Shown here piece by piece: positions 1 to 9,100 of a stretch of DNA of 35,412 bases. Source of the DNA: Patescibacteria group bacterium (GTDB taxonomy: Bacteria; Patescibacteriota; Minisyncoccia; Phycocordibacterales; UBA5272); contig JAUPVR010000006.1 in NCBI GenBank assembly GCA_030916895.1, positions 1-35,412 on the forward strand. The letters run 5' to 3'. Both the position numbers and the translations under genes were made by a program. Every line of letters starts with the position of its first letter. The first letter of the stretch is position 1. The notes below the pieces were generated by a model. It had not been told where the DNA came from, did not search any database, and saw only the letters and a list, made by a program, of their open reading frames with translations.

Positions 1-35
1 GCACGCTCGGCTGGAATCAAGGGTGTCTAAGCAAT

Positions 36-78
36 ACAAATCAAAAAAACTCGCTCATGGCGAGTTTTTTTGATTTGT
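36..78. terminator. Bidirectional rho-independent terminator
   Basis: Perfect 19-bp hairpin ACAAATCAAAAAAACTCGC / GCGAGTTTTTTTGATTTGT with a 5-nt loop and A/T tracts. Confidence 0.8.
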
Positions 79-138
79 GGTAGGTTTAAACGTGAAAGCT
101 CTATTAATATTCCCGCAAGGGAGAAAGGTATAAACAAG

Positions 139-1284
139 ATGAACAAGTTCCCTGGTGTGGGGGTCTTTAGTCGGTTTGATCTCGAGACACTTATTGACCT
201 TGGACGAATCAAACCACTTCCCGGCTTTAATAAGGAACATATTCAGCCGGCATCAATTGACCTCACGGTTTCAAATGGTGAGGCTTATCAGATCGACCGC
301 CTGATGAGGCCTTGTGTCCGCCGAGAAAAGGTTCGCGACATGCTTCATGGGTTGGGGGCAAGAAAAATCGGAATCGGTTCTCGCCTTGAGCCGGGCTGTA
401 ATTACCTGGTGAAAGCAACCGTTGATGTGGATTTTCCTCCTGGCCTTTATGGTTACACTAACGCCAAGTCAACCTCAGGAAGGACATTTCTCTTTTCGCG
501 CATTCTCGTGGACACCATCGGCGCGTATGATACGGTCGATGATCGGACAAATGCGCTCACTGGGGAGGTGTGGCTTTCTCTTCAACCGCTTGTGTTTCCG
601 ATTGTCCTTTCCGACAAGGAATGCTACGCGCAACTCCGTGTTTTTGATGGAGACACGCGTATCAAGTCCGCGGAGGAAATCGACAGGTTTTTCCACTTGA
701 ATCCAGACATTGTTCTCCGTTCGGATGGGTCAAGGTTTACGCAGGAAGAGCTTGCTTTTTCGAGGGGCCGCGATGGGTCCATGCTTTGTACCTTGTTTGC
801 TAAAGCGGGGAACCTCATTGGGTTTCGGGCGCGTAATCCCGGAAGAGCTCTCGATCTTTCCTTAAGAGGGATGGATCCGCGGCCGTACTTTGAGCCGGTG
901 TATGCAGAGCCTGATCCATGTAACGGAGGTGGTGGCTCGGTGACCGTTGAGCCGGGGTGGTTTTATCTGTTTTCCACAAACGAAATGGTTCATGTTCCGG
1001 AACACATCTGTTTTGAATTGAAGATGCTTGATCCGAGGCTGGACATTTTTTTTAGCCACTTCGCTGGATTTTTCGATCCTGGATTTCTCGGGGTTCCGAC
1101 GCTTGAAGTTGCGACGATTATCCCGACGACACTCAGGCACGGACAAGAGGTTGCCTGTTTCGTTCCCGAGTATATGCGCTCAAAGACAGTGCCATATTTG
1201 GGGAATTACCAGAAGCAGGCAGGAACCAAGTTGCCAAAGCAGTTCAAGATGCCCGACGAATGGGAAAAGGCGATGCTTGGTTAA
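139..1284 (+). CDS. dcd: 2'-deoxycytidine 5'-triphosphate deaminase, long two-domain form
   Basis: ORF 70..1284. Start chosen at Met24 (MNKFPGVGVFSRFDLETLIDLGRI) because a GGGAGAAAGG purine-rich SD-like stretch lies upstream. Motifs QPASIDLTVSNGEAYQ, NAKSTSGR and FVPEYMRSKTVPYLGNYQKQ fit the dCTP deaminase family. Confidence 0.8.
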   Translation: MNKFPGVGVFSRFDLETLIDLGRIKPLPGFNKEHIQPASIDLTVSNGEAYQIDRLMRPCVRREKVRDMLHGLGARKIGIGSRLEPGCNYLVKATVDVDFPPGLYGYTNAKSTSGRTFLFSRILVDTIGAYDTVDDRTNALTGEVWLSLQPLVFPIVLSDKECYAQLRVFDGDTRIKSAEEIDRFFHLNPDIVLRSDGSRFTQEELAFSRGRDGSMLCTLFAKAGNLIGFRARNPGRALDLSLRGMDPRPYFEPVYAEPDPCNGGGGSVTVEPGWFYLFSTNEMVHVPEHICFELKMLDPRLDIFFSHFAGFFDPGFLGVPTLEVATIIPTTLRHGQEVACFVPEYMRSKTVPYLGNYQKQAGTKLPKQFKMPDEWEKAMLG

Positions 1285-1306
1285 GTTTCCTCCTGTTGTT
1301 TTTTTC

Positions 1307-1334
1307 GAGCCGTACCCTCGTGGGCGGCTTTTTG
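1307..1334 (+). terminator. Terminator after dcd
   Basis: AGCCGTACCC tcgt GGGCGGCT followed by TTTTTG. Confidence 0.6.
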
Positions 1335-1355
1335 TTTTTGGTATACTTTTGGTAT

Positions 1356-1775
1356 ATGAAACTTTTTGTAAAAAAGATGCGCGAGGATGCAAAGCTTCCA
1401 ACGCGCGCACATCACGATGATGCGGGAATTGATTTGTATGCGTGTGGAACACACACGGTAGCACCACATAAACAAGCAATGATTCCTGTTGGTGTTGCTT
1501 TTGAAATAGAGGAAGGGTATGTTGGTCTCATTTGGGATAAGTCGAGCATCGGTTTAAAGAGTATTAAGACATTAGGAGGAGTGATTGATGCGGGGTATCG
1601 TGGAGAAATTCATATTATGGTACACAACTTGGCAAATGAGTCATACACGTTTGAACATGGACACAAGGTTGCACAGATACTCATACAAAAAGTTGAATTT
1701 CCAGATATTATTGAGACAGAAGAGTTGTCAGATTCAAAGCGTGGCACAGGGGGATTTGGTAGTACGGGAAAATAA
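1356..1775 (+). CDS. dut: dUTP diphosphatase (dUTPase)
   Basis: HDDAGIDLYA, DKSSIGLK, GGVIDAGYRGEI, GHKVAQILI and RGTGGFGSTGK are trimeric dUTPase motifs; TATACT box 8 nt upstream of the ATG. Confidence 0.92.
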   Translation: MKLFVKKMREDAKLPTRAHHDDAGIDLYACGTHTVAPHKQAMIPVGVAFEIEEGYVGLIWDKSSIGLKSIKTLGGVIDAGYRGEIHIMVHNLANESYTFEHGHKVAQILIQKVEFPDIIETEELSDSKRGTGGFGSTGK

Positions 1776-1779
1776 GAAA

Positions 1780-1807
1780 AGCCAGCCTTGGAGGCCGGCT
1801 TTTTCGT
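1780..1807 (+). terminator. Terminator after dut
   Basis: AAGCCAGCC ttgga GGCCGGCTTTTT hairpin with T-tract. Confidence 0.65.
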
Positions 1808-1822
1808 TGCCCGCACGATGCT

Positions 1823-2353
1823 TCACGTGCGGACGTATTTTACGAAGTCGTAGTAGGTATCCGCTTTCTTATCGAAAAATCCTTCTCGACTGGTTTCTTT
1901 GAAACGCGAGTGGCGCTCAGGATCAAGAAATACAGGGAATGATCTAACACCGTCTGCGTCTGGCCGTGCGTACTCCTTGTTGACTTCCGTGATATAAAGT
2001 TCATCTGCAATGGGGAATGCCTCTCTCCAAACGCTTATTCCTCCAATCGCAAAGATGGTTCTACCTTCTGCGAGATATTTTGCAAGAGAGAGTGCCGAGG
2101 CGAAGTTACTTTCGATGAGTACTCCGTCCTTTGTCCTGGCTCTTCTGCTTACGACAATATTGATGCGGTGAGGGAGCGGTTTCTTGCCGAGTGATTCAAA
2201 CGTACCTCGTCCCATGATCACAATATTGCCGGTTGTCATTTGCTTGAAGCGCCGCATGTCTTCACGCAATATTACTCCGTGATGTTCCCAGGGGAGTTTG
2301 TTGCCAATACTGTAGACACCGTAGTTTCCAACTGCCGCGATGATTGCAAGCAT
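1823..2353 (-). CDS. folA: Dihydrofolate reductase
   Basis: MLAIIAAVGNYGVYSIGNKLPWE, IVIMGRGTFESLGKKPLPHRINIVVSR and FAIGGISVWREAF are DHFR motifs; ORF extends to 2383 but Met11 is the likelier start. Confidence 0.9.
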   Translation of the reverse strand: MLAIIAAVGNYGVYSIGNKLPWEHHGVILREDMRRFKQMTTGNIVIMGRGTFESLGKKPLPHRINIVVSRRARTKDGVLIESNFASALSLAKYLAEGRTIFAIGGISVWREAFPIADELYITEVNKEYARPDADGVRSFPVFLDPERHSRFKETSREGFFDKKADTYYDFVKYVRT

Positions 2354-2409
2354 GTACAGGTTTCCTTTGGTTATAGGATTCACAAAGTACTCTAGCGTGT
2401 TTATGGAGA

Positions 2410-2442
2410 AAAATCAAAAGGGGGCGCACAGCGTGCGCCCCC
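2410..2442 (-). terminator. Terminator after thyA (minus strand)
   Basis: GGGGGCGCAC agc GTGCGCCCCC, followed on the minus strand by TTTTGATTTTT. Confidence 0.75.
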
Positions 2443-2452
2443 TTGGAAGGGG

Positions 2453-3268
2453 TTACACCGCAATCGGCGCCTTGATTGGCGGATGCGGATTGTAGTTGAG
2501 AAAATCGAAGTCCTCGAACTTGTAGCTGAAAATGTTCTCAGGTTTTCTCTTGATGACGAGTCTCGGGTAAGGGAGAGGTTCACGGGAGAGCTGTTCTTTC
2601 ACTTGGTCGAAGTGATTGTTGTAGATGTGACAGTCTCCGCCTGTCCAGATGAACTCACCGACCCCAAGTCCACACTGCTGTGCGACCATACTCGTAAGGA
2701 GCGCATAGCTTGCGAGGTTAAACGGAAGGCCGAGGAAACTGTCGACCGACCGCTGGTACAATTGACATGAAAGCTTTCCGTCTGCCACATAGAACTGAAA
2801 CATGGTGTGGCATGGAGCGAGAGCCATGCTTGGAATGTCTGCAACATTCCAAGCACTCACGATAAGTCTCCGTGAGTCGGGGTTTGTCCTAATTTGCTCG
2901 ATGACATCGGTAATTTGGTCGATATGGCCACCATCAGGCTTGGGCCACGAGCGCCACTGATGCCCGTAGACGGGCCCAAGGTTGCCGTTTGCGTCTGCCC
3001 ACTCATCCCAAATAGTGACCCCGTTTTCCTTGAGGTATCTGATATTTGTGTCACCCGAAAGGAACCACAAGAGTTCGTGGATGATTGATTTCGTGTGTAC
3101 TTTCTTTGTGGTGACAAGCGGGAACCATTTTCCGAGGTCAAACCGCATCTGGTAACCGAAGACTGAAATAGTTCCGGTTCCTGTGCGGTCAGTTTTCTTT
3201 ACTCCGTTTTCGAAAACATGACGGAGGTATGTTTCGTACTGATTAACTGGGTACAGGTCCTGCTTCAT
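2453..3268 (-). CDS. thyA: Thymidylate synthase
   Basis: [46 protein letters not shown] and [17 protein letters not shown]; Met12 start with GGAG upstream. Confidence 0.95.
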   Translation of the reverse strand: MKQDLYPVNQYETYLRHVFENGVKKTDRTGTGTISVFGYQMRFDLGKWFPLVTTKKVHTKSIIHELLWFLSGDTNIRYLKENGVTIWDEWADANGNLGPVYGHQWRSWPKPDGGHIDQITDVIEQIRTNPDSRRLIVSAWNVADIPSMALAPCHTMFQFYVADGKLSCQLYQRSVDSFLGLPFNLASYALLTSMVAQQCGLGVGEFIWTGGDCHIYNNHFDQVKEQLSREPLPYPRLVIKRKPENIFSYKFEDFDFLNYNPHPPIKAPIAV

Positions 3269-3379
3269 AGTGTTTCTCCGAAAGTTAAAGGGCTTGTTCA
3301 TTAGAGACTGTATAGTATTTATCAGTACTTAGCAAATTCTTTTTGTTAGGGCGTAAATAAGGTATTATTAAGGGACTAT

Positions 3380-5104
3380 ATGGCTTTTGGTAAACAAGAA
3401 ATTATTGGAGTTATTAACGAAGCATTACACGAACTTGGTGTGAGCGAGGTTTCTTTTTCTGTAGAGCAACCACAAGAACTAACGCACGGGGACTATGCAA
3501 CAAATGTTGCTCTTATTGCAGGCAAGCGATTAAATATTTCTCCAAAAGAATGCGCAGAAAAAATCGTTTCTGTTCTGAAGAAGGGTGAGGCGATTAAAGA
3601 CGTACACATCGCAGGTCCCGGGTTTATTAATTTCTTTTTGAATGATGACATAGTACAAGACATTAACAAACAGAAAATTGAAAAACTAGAAACAAAATAT
3701 ACAGGAAAAAATATTTTGGTTGAACATTCTTCACCGAACTTGTTCAAGCCATTTCATATTGGGCATTTGATGAACAACATTGTTGGTGAGTTTGTGTCAC
3801 GAGCAGTAGAGGTGGGGGGTGGGGATGTAAAAGAAATATCCTTTCCATCAGATGTGTCACTTGGTATTGCTAAGGCCGCATATATTATTTTTGAAGACAA
3901 AAAACAAGGCTTTGATTTTGACTCAGAACCGCTTAACAAACAAATTATTTATTTTGGAGATGTATATAAAAAGGGGGTGGCTTATTTTGACGAGCATCCT
4001 GATGAGATACAGAAAGCAAAAGATATTGCACATATTATTTTTGATGAAACATCAAAAAGCGAAGAGTACCGTGTGTATGACACAATTAAAGAAAAAAACA
4101 TTGATTACTTTATCAACATCTTAAATAGTCTTGGTTCAAACATTCATCCAGTAAGCGGAATTATTTTTGAAAGTCAGGCAGGAAACAGAGGGAGAAAAAT
4201 AATAGAAGAAAATACAGGAGAAGGAAAAGTTTTTCAAAAAGGAGAGGGTGGTGCAATTATATATACTCCAGATGAGACAAGAAAAGATATAAACACAACA
4301 GTTTTTGTTAACAGTGATGGATATCCAACATACGAAGGTAAAGATTTAGGACTTATTGATATTAAGTTTACAAAATTTAATCCTGACATTTCTTTTTTTA
4401 TTACTGATGCAGAACAAGCACATCATTTTAAAATTGTTTTAGATGCAGCGTCTAAATTGAGTGGCAAGTGGCCAGAATGGGTAGAAAAAAGTAAACACAT
4501 TCCACACGGGAGAATGTTATTTAAGGGTCAGAAAATGTCGTCACGATTAGGGGGTGTACCCTTAGCTTTTGATGTTATTGATTTGGTTACAGAAGAAGCA
4601 GAAAGTCTTGCCGGGGAAAAGATAATTGACTTACCAGAAAAAGATAAGGCAGATCTTTGGAAAGAAATTGCACTTTCTGCACTTCGCATTGCAGTACTTC
4701 GTTCAAAGCCAGGACTTAATATCAACTTTGACCCGGAGAGCTCACTTTCATTTGAAGGAGATTCTGGCCCATACCTTCTCTACACGCACGCACGATGTGC
4801 TTCACTTCTTGAAAAAGGAAAGGGGGATCCAGAGTTTGGTTCATATGGTGTAACACCACTTGAGCGAGGGATGGTACACGCAGAAGAAATGTTTGTGAAA
4901 GCAATTGAAGATTTGGCACCGCAACAACTCGTCACATACCTTTTCTCCATTGCTCAGTTATTCAATAGTTGGTATGCGCAGGAACAAATTATCACTGATG
5001 ACAAAGAAAAAACAGCACACAATTTAGCAGTTGTCGCACGAGTTAAAAATATTTTAGAGAGAGGTCTATATATTCTAGGTATTGAGGCACCAAATAAAAT
5101 GTAA
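3380..5104 (+). CDS. argS: Arginine-tRNA ligase
   Basis: VEHSSPNLFKPFHIGHLMN (HIGH motif), KMSSRLGGVPLAFDV and C-terminal DALR-like region. Confidence 0.93.
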   Translation: MAFGKQEIIGVINEALHELGVSEVSFSVEQPQELTHGDYATNVALIAGKRLNISPKECAEKIVSVLKKGEAIKDVHIAGPGFINFFLNDDIVQDINKQKIEKLETKYTGKNILVEHSSPNLFKPFHIGHLMNNIVGEFVSRAVEVGGGDVKEISFPSDVSLGIAKAAYIIFEDKKQGFDFDSEPLNKQIIYFGDVYKKGVAYFDEHPDEIQKAKDIAHIIFDETSKSEEYRVYDTIKEKNIDYFINILNSLGSNIHPVSGIIFESQAGNRGRKIIEENTGEGKVFQKGEGGAIIYTPDETRKDINTTVFVNSDGYPTYEGKDLGLIDIKFTKFNPDISFFITDAEQAHHFKIVLDAASKLSGKWPEWVEKSKHIPHGRMLFKGQKMSSRLGGVPLAFDVIDLVTEEAESLAGEKIIDLPEKDKADLWKEIALSALRIAVLRSKPGLNINFDPESSLSFEGDSGPYLLYTHARCASLLEKGKGDPEFGSYGVTPLERGMVHAEEMFVKAIEDLAPQQLVTYLFSIAQLFNSWYAQEQIITDDKEKTAHNLAVVARVKNILERGLYILGIEAPNKM

Positions 5105-5183
5105 TTTCTCGGCGTAGGTGTTTACAAAGAGAGGTTTTCATGATTTAATGTATGTCTTGCTGTTTTTCTATGAGGAGAAATCC

Positions 5184-5351
5184 ATGATGGGCAACACCGT
5201 TTCCACCGGCCAAATGGCCGGCAGTCTCCCTGCCGGAGTTCCTCCGAGGGGGTTTCCGAAGGACAAGTTCGTGCCCAGGCACCCTCCGCAGGCGCAACAG
5301 CCACCGCGGGTCTTCCCGGCCAGGAACCAGCACCAGCAGCAACAACAATGA
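5184..5351 (+). CDS. Short Pro/Gln-rich hypothetical protein
   Basis: MMGNTVSTGQMAGSLPAGVPPRGFPKDKF...QHQQQQQ, with GAGGAGA SD-like sequence upstream and its own terminator; GC-rich compared with neighbours. Confidence 0.5.
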   Translation: MMGNTVSTGQMAGSLPAGVPPRGFPKDKFVPRHPPQAQQPPRVFPARNQHQQQQQ

Positions 5352-5367
5352 ACCGCTTCGGCGTTCA

Positions 5368-5397
5368 CCGCCGGCCCCCGAGGCCGGCTTTTTCTTT
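5368..5397 (+). terminator. Rho-independent terminator
   Basis: GCCGGCCCCCGAGGCCGGC followed by TTTTTCTTTCT. Confidence 0.75.
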
Positions 5398-5427
5398 CTA
5401 AAATAGATGAAGTATACTTACCAGTAT

Positions 5428-5931
5428 ATGAATGAACATGCACCACAAGGAAGGAAAGATGAAAAACCAAATGAAGGGAGAAGAAACTTTTTAAAAATTT
5501 TTGGAGGGGCGGTTGCCGGGTCTATTGTCGCACTTAAGGGTAATAAATATTTTGAACAAGAGAAAGAATTAAATAAATATCATGAACTTTTTAACGGCAA
5601 TGAAGAAAGTTTTTACTATGGCAATAAGGCCATCGGGTATTTACTTTACGAAATGGAGGTAGATAATATTGCTCGGGTAAAGATTTCTGGCACCGGTTCT
5701 GGAAATGTTAACGAAAGAATTGTGCTTCTTAGAGATTTTTTAACAAAGCACCTTAATTCAAGGGTTGGAAAAAAGTATCTTGGAGTCCGAGATTTAATTC
5801 TAAAGGATGGTGTTTACACAACTGACAATCTCCGCGTTCTTTTGGAGGTGTCTCAGCAGCTTTCTCTTAAGTATGATGGGGGAAATGTTGATAAAACAGA
5901 AGAAACACAGTCAAAAAATAAGCCAATCTAA
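5428..5931 (+). CDS. Hypothetical protein with twin-arginine-like signal
   Basis: ORF 5407..5931. Start moved to the second ATG because TATACT lies 9 nt before it. N-terminal GRRNFLKIFGGAVAGSIVAL resembles a Tat signal. Confidence 0.65.
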   Translation: MNEHAPQGRKDEKPNEGRRNFLKIFGGAVAGSIVALKGNKYFEQEKELNKYHELFNGNEESFYYGNKAIGYLLYEMEVDNIARVKISGTGSGNVNERIVLLRDFLTKHLNSRVGKKYLGVRDLILKDGVYTTDNLRVLLEVSQQLSLKYDGGNVDKTEETQSKNKPI

Positions 5932-5974
5932 AATTTACCGATGACAAGGTACTCGTTTTCTGGTAGTATTTAAT

Positions 5975-6158
5975 GTAATGCACTGAAGGGACTAATCACC
6001 CCTAAGCATGGGAAGAACACCGCTTTTTGTGGTTAGTAGAACCCAAACAAACGAGCCCGCACACTACACGCATGTGTAGACGGGGAAACAAGGTGGTACC
6101 ACGGCAAATGTCGTCCTTGGAAAAAATTCTCTTGGAGAATTTTTTCCAAGGACTTTTT
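5975..6158 (+). promoter_or_regulatory. T-box riboswitch-like leader of ileS, with terminator
   Basis: AAGGTGGTACCACGGCAAATGTCGTCCTT antiterminator (TGGT bulge, ACG/CGT and AAGG/CCTT pairings), overlapping GTCCTTGGAAAAAATTCTC / GAGAATTTTTTCCAAGGAC TTTTT terminator, immediately upstream of an Ile-tRNA synthetase gene. Confidence 0.85.
6113..6158 (+). terminator. T-box terminator hairpin
   Basis: Perfect 19-bp stem at 6113-6131/6135-6153 followed by TTTTT. Confidence 0.9.
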
Positions 6159-6182
6159 ATTTATTACATTACAAAATTGTAA

Positions 6183-9100
6183 ATGGCAGATACACATAAC
6201 AAACCGAAAACAATACACGACAAGGAAACTGAAGTACTTGCGTTTTGGGAGCACAACAAGATTTTTGAAAAATCTCTCGAAACACCGGGCGGGAATGAAC
6301 CCTCTGGTAATTTCAGTTTCTATGATGGCCCGCCGTTTGCGACTGGTCTTCCGCACATGGGGCATATTTTGGCAGGCACCATTAAAGATGCGATCCCTCG
6401 TTATCAAACAATGAAAGGAAACCATGTTAGGCGTATGTGGGGTTGGGATTGCCATGGACTTCCAGTTGAAAACTTGATTGAAAAGAAGCTTGGTCTCAAG
6501 TCGAAAAAAGATATTGAGGAGTATGGTATTGATAAATTTAATGATGCCGCATACAAGAGCGTGCTTACCTACGATGAGGAATGGAAAAAAGTAATTCCAC
6601 GTCTTGGTCGTTTTGTTGATATGGAGCATCCGTATAAGACGATGGATGCAACGTATACAGAAAGCATTTGGTGGTCGTGGAAGACACTGTATGAAAAAGG
6701 GCTGGCATATGAAGGAAGCAAGATGATGCATATTTGTCCCCGCTGTGAGACGACACTTGCACAGAGTGAGGTGGGAATGAACTACGAAGACGTGACGGAT
6801 ATTTCAGTAACAGCAAAATTTGAACTTGCAGGTGAACCTGGGACATTTGTACTTGCGTGGACAACAACACCGTGGACGCTTCCAGGGAATGTTGCGCTTG
6901 CGGTAAAGGAGGATGCACACTATGTAAAAGTCTCAATTGAAGGAATGGATGGTTTATATATTCTTGCTGAAGAAAGAATTGCGGAAATATTAAAAGATAT
7001 GAGGCATGAAGTAAAAGAAACGTTTATGGGTAAGAAACTTCTAGGCCTTACCTACAAGCCACTTTTTCCATATTTTGTTAATGCAGAACTTGAACACAAA
7101 GAAAATATTTGGAAAATTTGGCACGCAGATTTTATAACACTTGATACGGGTACTGGTATTGCTCATGAAGCGCCAGCGTTTGGGCAGGAAGATATGGATT
7201 TGGCAAAAGCAAATAATATTCCTGTTATCAAGCACATTAAGATGGATGGAACCTTCACTAAGGAGGTGACAGATTTTGCAGGGATGAAAGTAAAGACTGT
7301 TGGGGACACACAGTCAGCTGACGTTGCAATCATCAAATGGCTCGCGCATGCAGGACTCTTGTTTGAAAAGCATAAAATTATTCACTCCTATCCACTTTGT
7401 TGGCGATGTAAAACACCACTCTTAAATTATGCAACGTCGAGCTGGTTTGTTGATGTGCCAAAAATAAAAGAAAAACTTCTTTCTGAAAACAGGGAAATTG
7501 GATGGACACCAGAACACATCCGTGATGGGCGTTTCGGTAAGTGGTTAGAGGGGGCGCGTGAATGGGCGGTTTCTCGTGCGAGGTATTGGGGGGCACCTCT
7601 TCCTGTTTGGAAGTGTGACGAATGCGAAGAGGTGAGGATGATTGGTGGCTTGAAAGAATTATCCGTTGGAAAAAGGGCAAAGAATACCTACTATGTGATG
7701 CGCCACGGTCAGTCAGAAAGTAATGTTGCGGGAATTATTGATTGTGATGGTGATCATACAAATGGACTCACTGCACTTGGTAAAGAACAGGCACAAAAAG
7801 CAGGGGAAACGCTTAAGGATAAGAAGATTGATTTCATTGTCTGTTCGCCATTTTTGCGAACCAAGATGACTGCAGAAGTTGTTGCAAAAGAATTGGGCGG
7901 AATTGAGATTATTGAAGACGAGAGACTTAAGGAATTTAATTTAGGAGTTTACGATAAGCGAAAAATTGAAGACTACCTAAAAGAAGTTGGTGAACTCCGT
8001 TATCTAAAATTAGACACTCGCGTAGAGGGTGGGGAGACACATCGTGAAATGATGAATCGAGCAATTAGTGCGTGGATGGATTTAGAGAAGAAGTATGAAG
8101 GAAAAAATATTTTGATTGTGACCCATGGTGGACCCGCACGCATGCTTTTGGTTGGCACACACTTAATTACTGAAGAAGAATTAATTGATGATGAGAGTAA
8201 AGATGATACTGTTTTTTATCCAAAAAATGCCGAAGTGAGAGAACTTTCTCCACGCATTGTTCCGCGCGATGAAACGGGGGCAGTTAATCTTCATCGACCA
8301 TACATTGATGAAGCTACAATTACATGTGTGTGTGGAAAAGAAATGAAGAGAATTCCTGATGTGTTTGATTGTTGGTATGAATCAGGTGCCATGCCATTTG
8401 CTTCTATTCACTACCCATTTGAAAACAAGGAACTTTTTGATAAGAGTTATCCAGCAGATTTTATCGCTGAAGGACTTGATCAGACGAGGGGATGGTTTTA
8501 TTCGCTTATTAACTTAGGGGTCGGGTTGTTCGGTAAGGCACCATACAAGCATGTGATTGTAAACGGTCTTGTACTCGCTGAATCTGGAAAGAAGCTCTCT
8601 AAGAGTGAGTCAAATTATACGGATCCAGTTGAATTGGTTGATAGGTATGGCGCGGACGCCGTTCGTTACCTCTTGCTATCATCACCGGTTGTCAAAAGTG
8701 AAAGTATCCTTTTTTCCGATAAAGGAGTTGAGGAGATTTACAAGAAACTTATTTCTCGTCTTGAAAATGTCATAAGTTTGTATGAGATGAACAAAGAAGA
8801 AGGTATTAGTGCAAATGAGACGTCAAAAGATTTGCTTGATAGATGGATTGTTTCGCGTATACACGATGTTATTGAGCAAACAACCCGCGGGTATGATACA
8901 TATGAACTCGATAGCGCGACGCGACCACTCGAGAAATTCATTGATGATTTGTCTGTGTGGTACGTACGTAGGTCACGCTCTCGCTTAAAAGGAGAAACAG
9001 GGGAAGAAGATAAGAGGCGCGCGCTTGAAACTCTCTCATATGTACTTATTAATCTTTCTCAGGTAATGGCACCGAGTATGCCCTTTCTTGCTGAACGTGT

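Noticed and set aside
862-1146. Antisense ORF within dcd
   Set aside because: Opposite strand of a well-supported CDS, no start signal or domain.
6033-6731. 232-aa minus-strand ORF antisense to ileS and its leader
   Set aside because: Overlaps the T-box and the conserved IleRS N-terminus; sequence shows no domain and arises from codon bias of the opposite strand.
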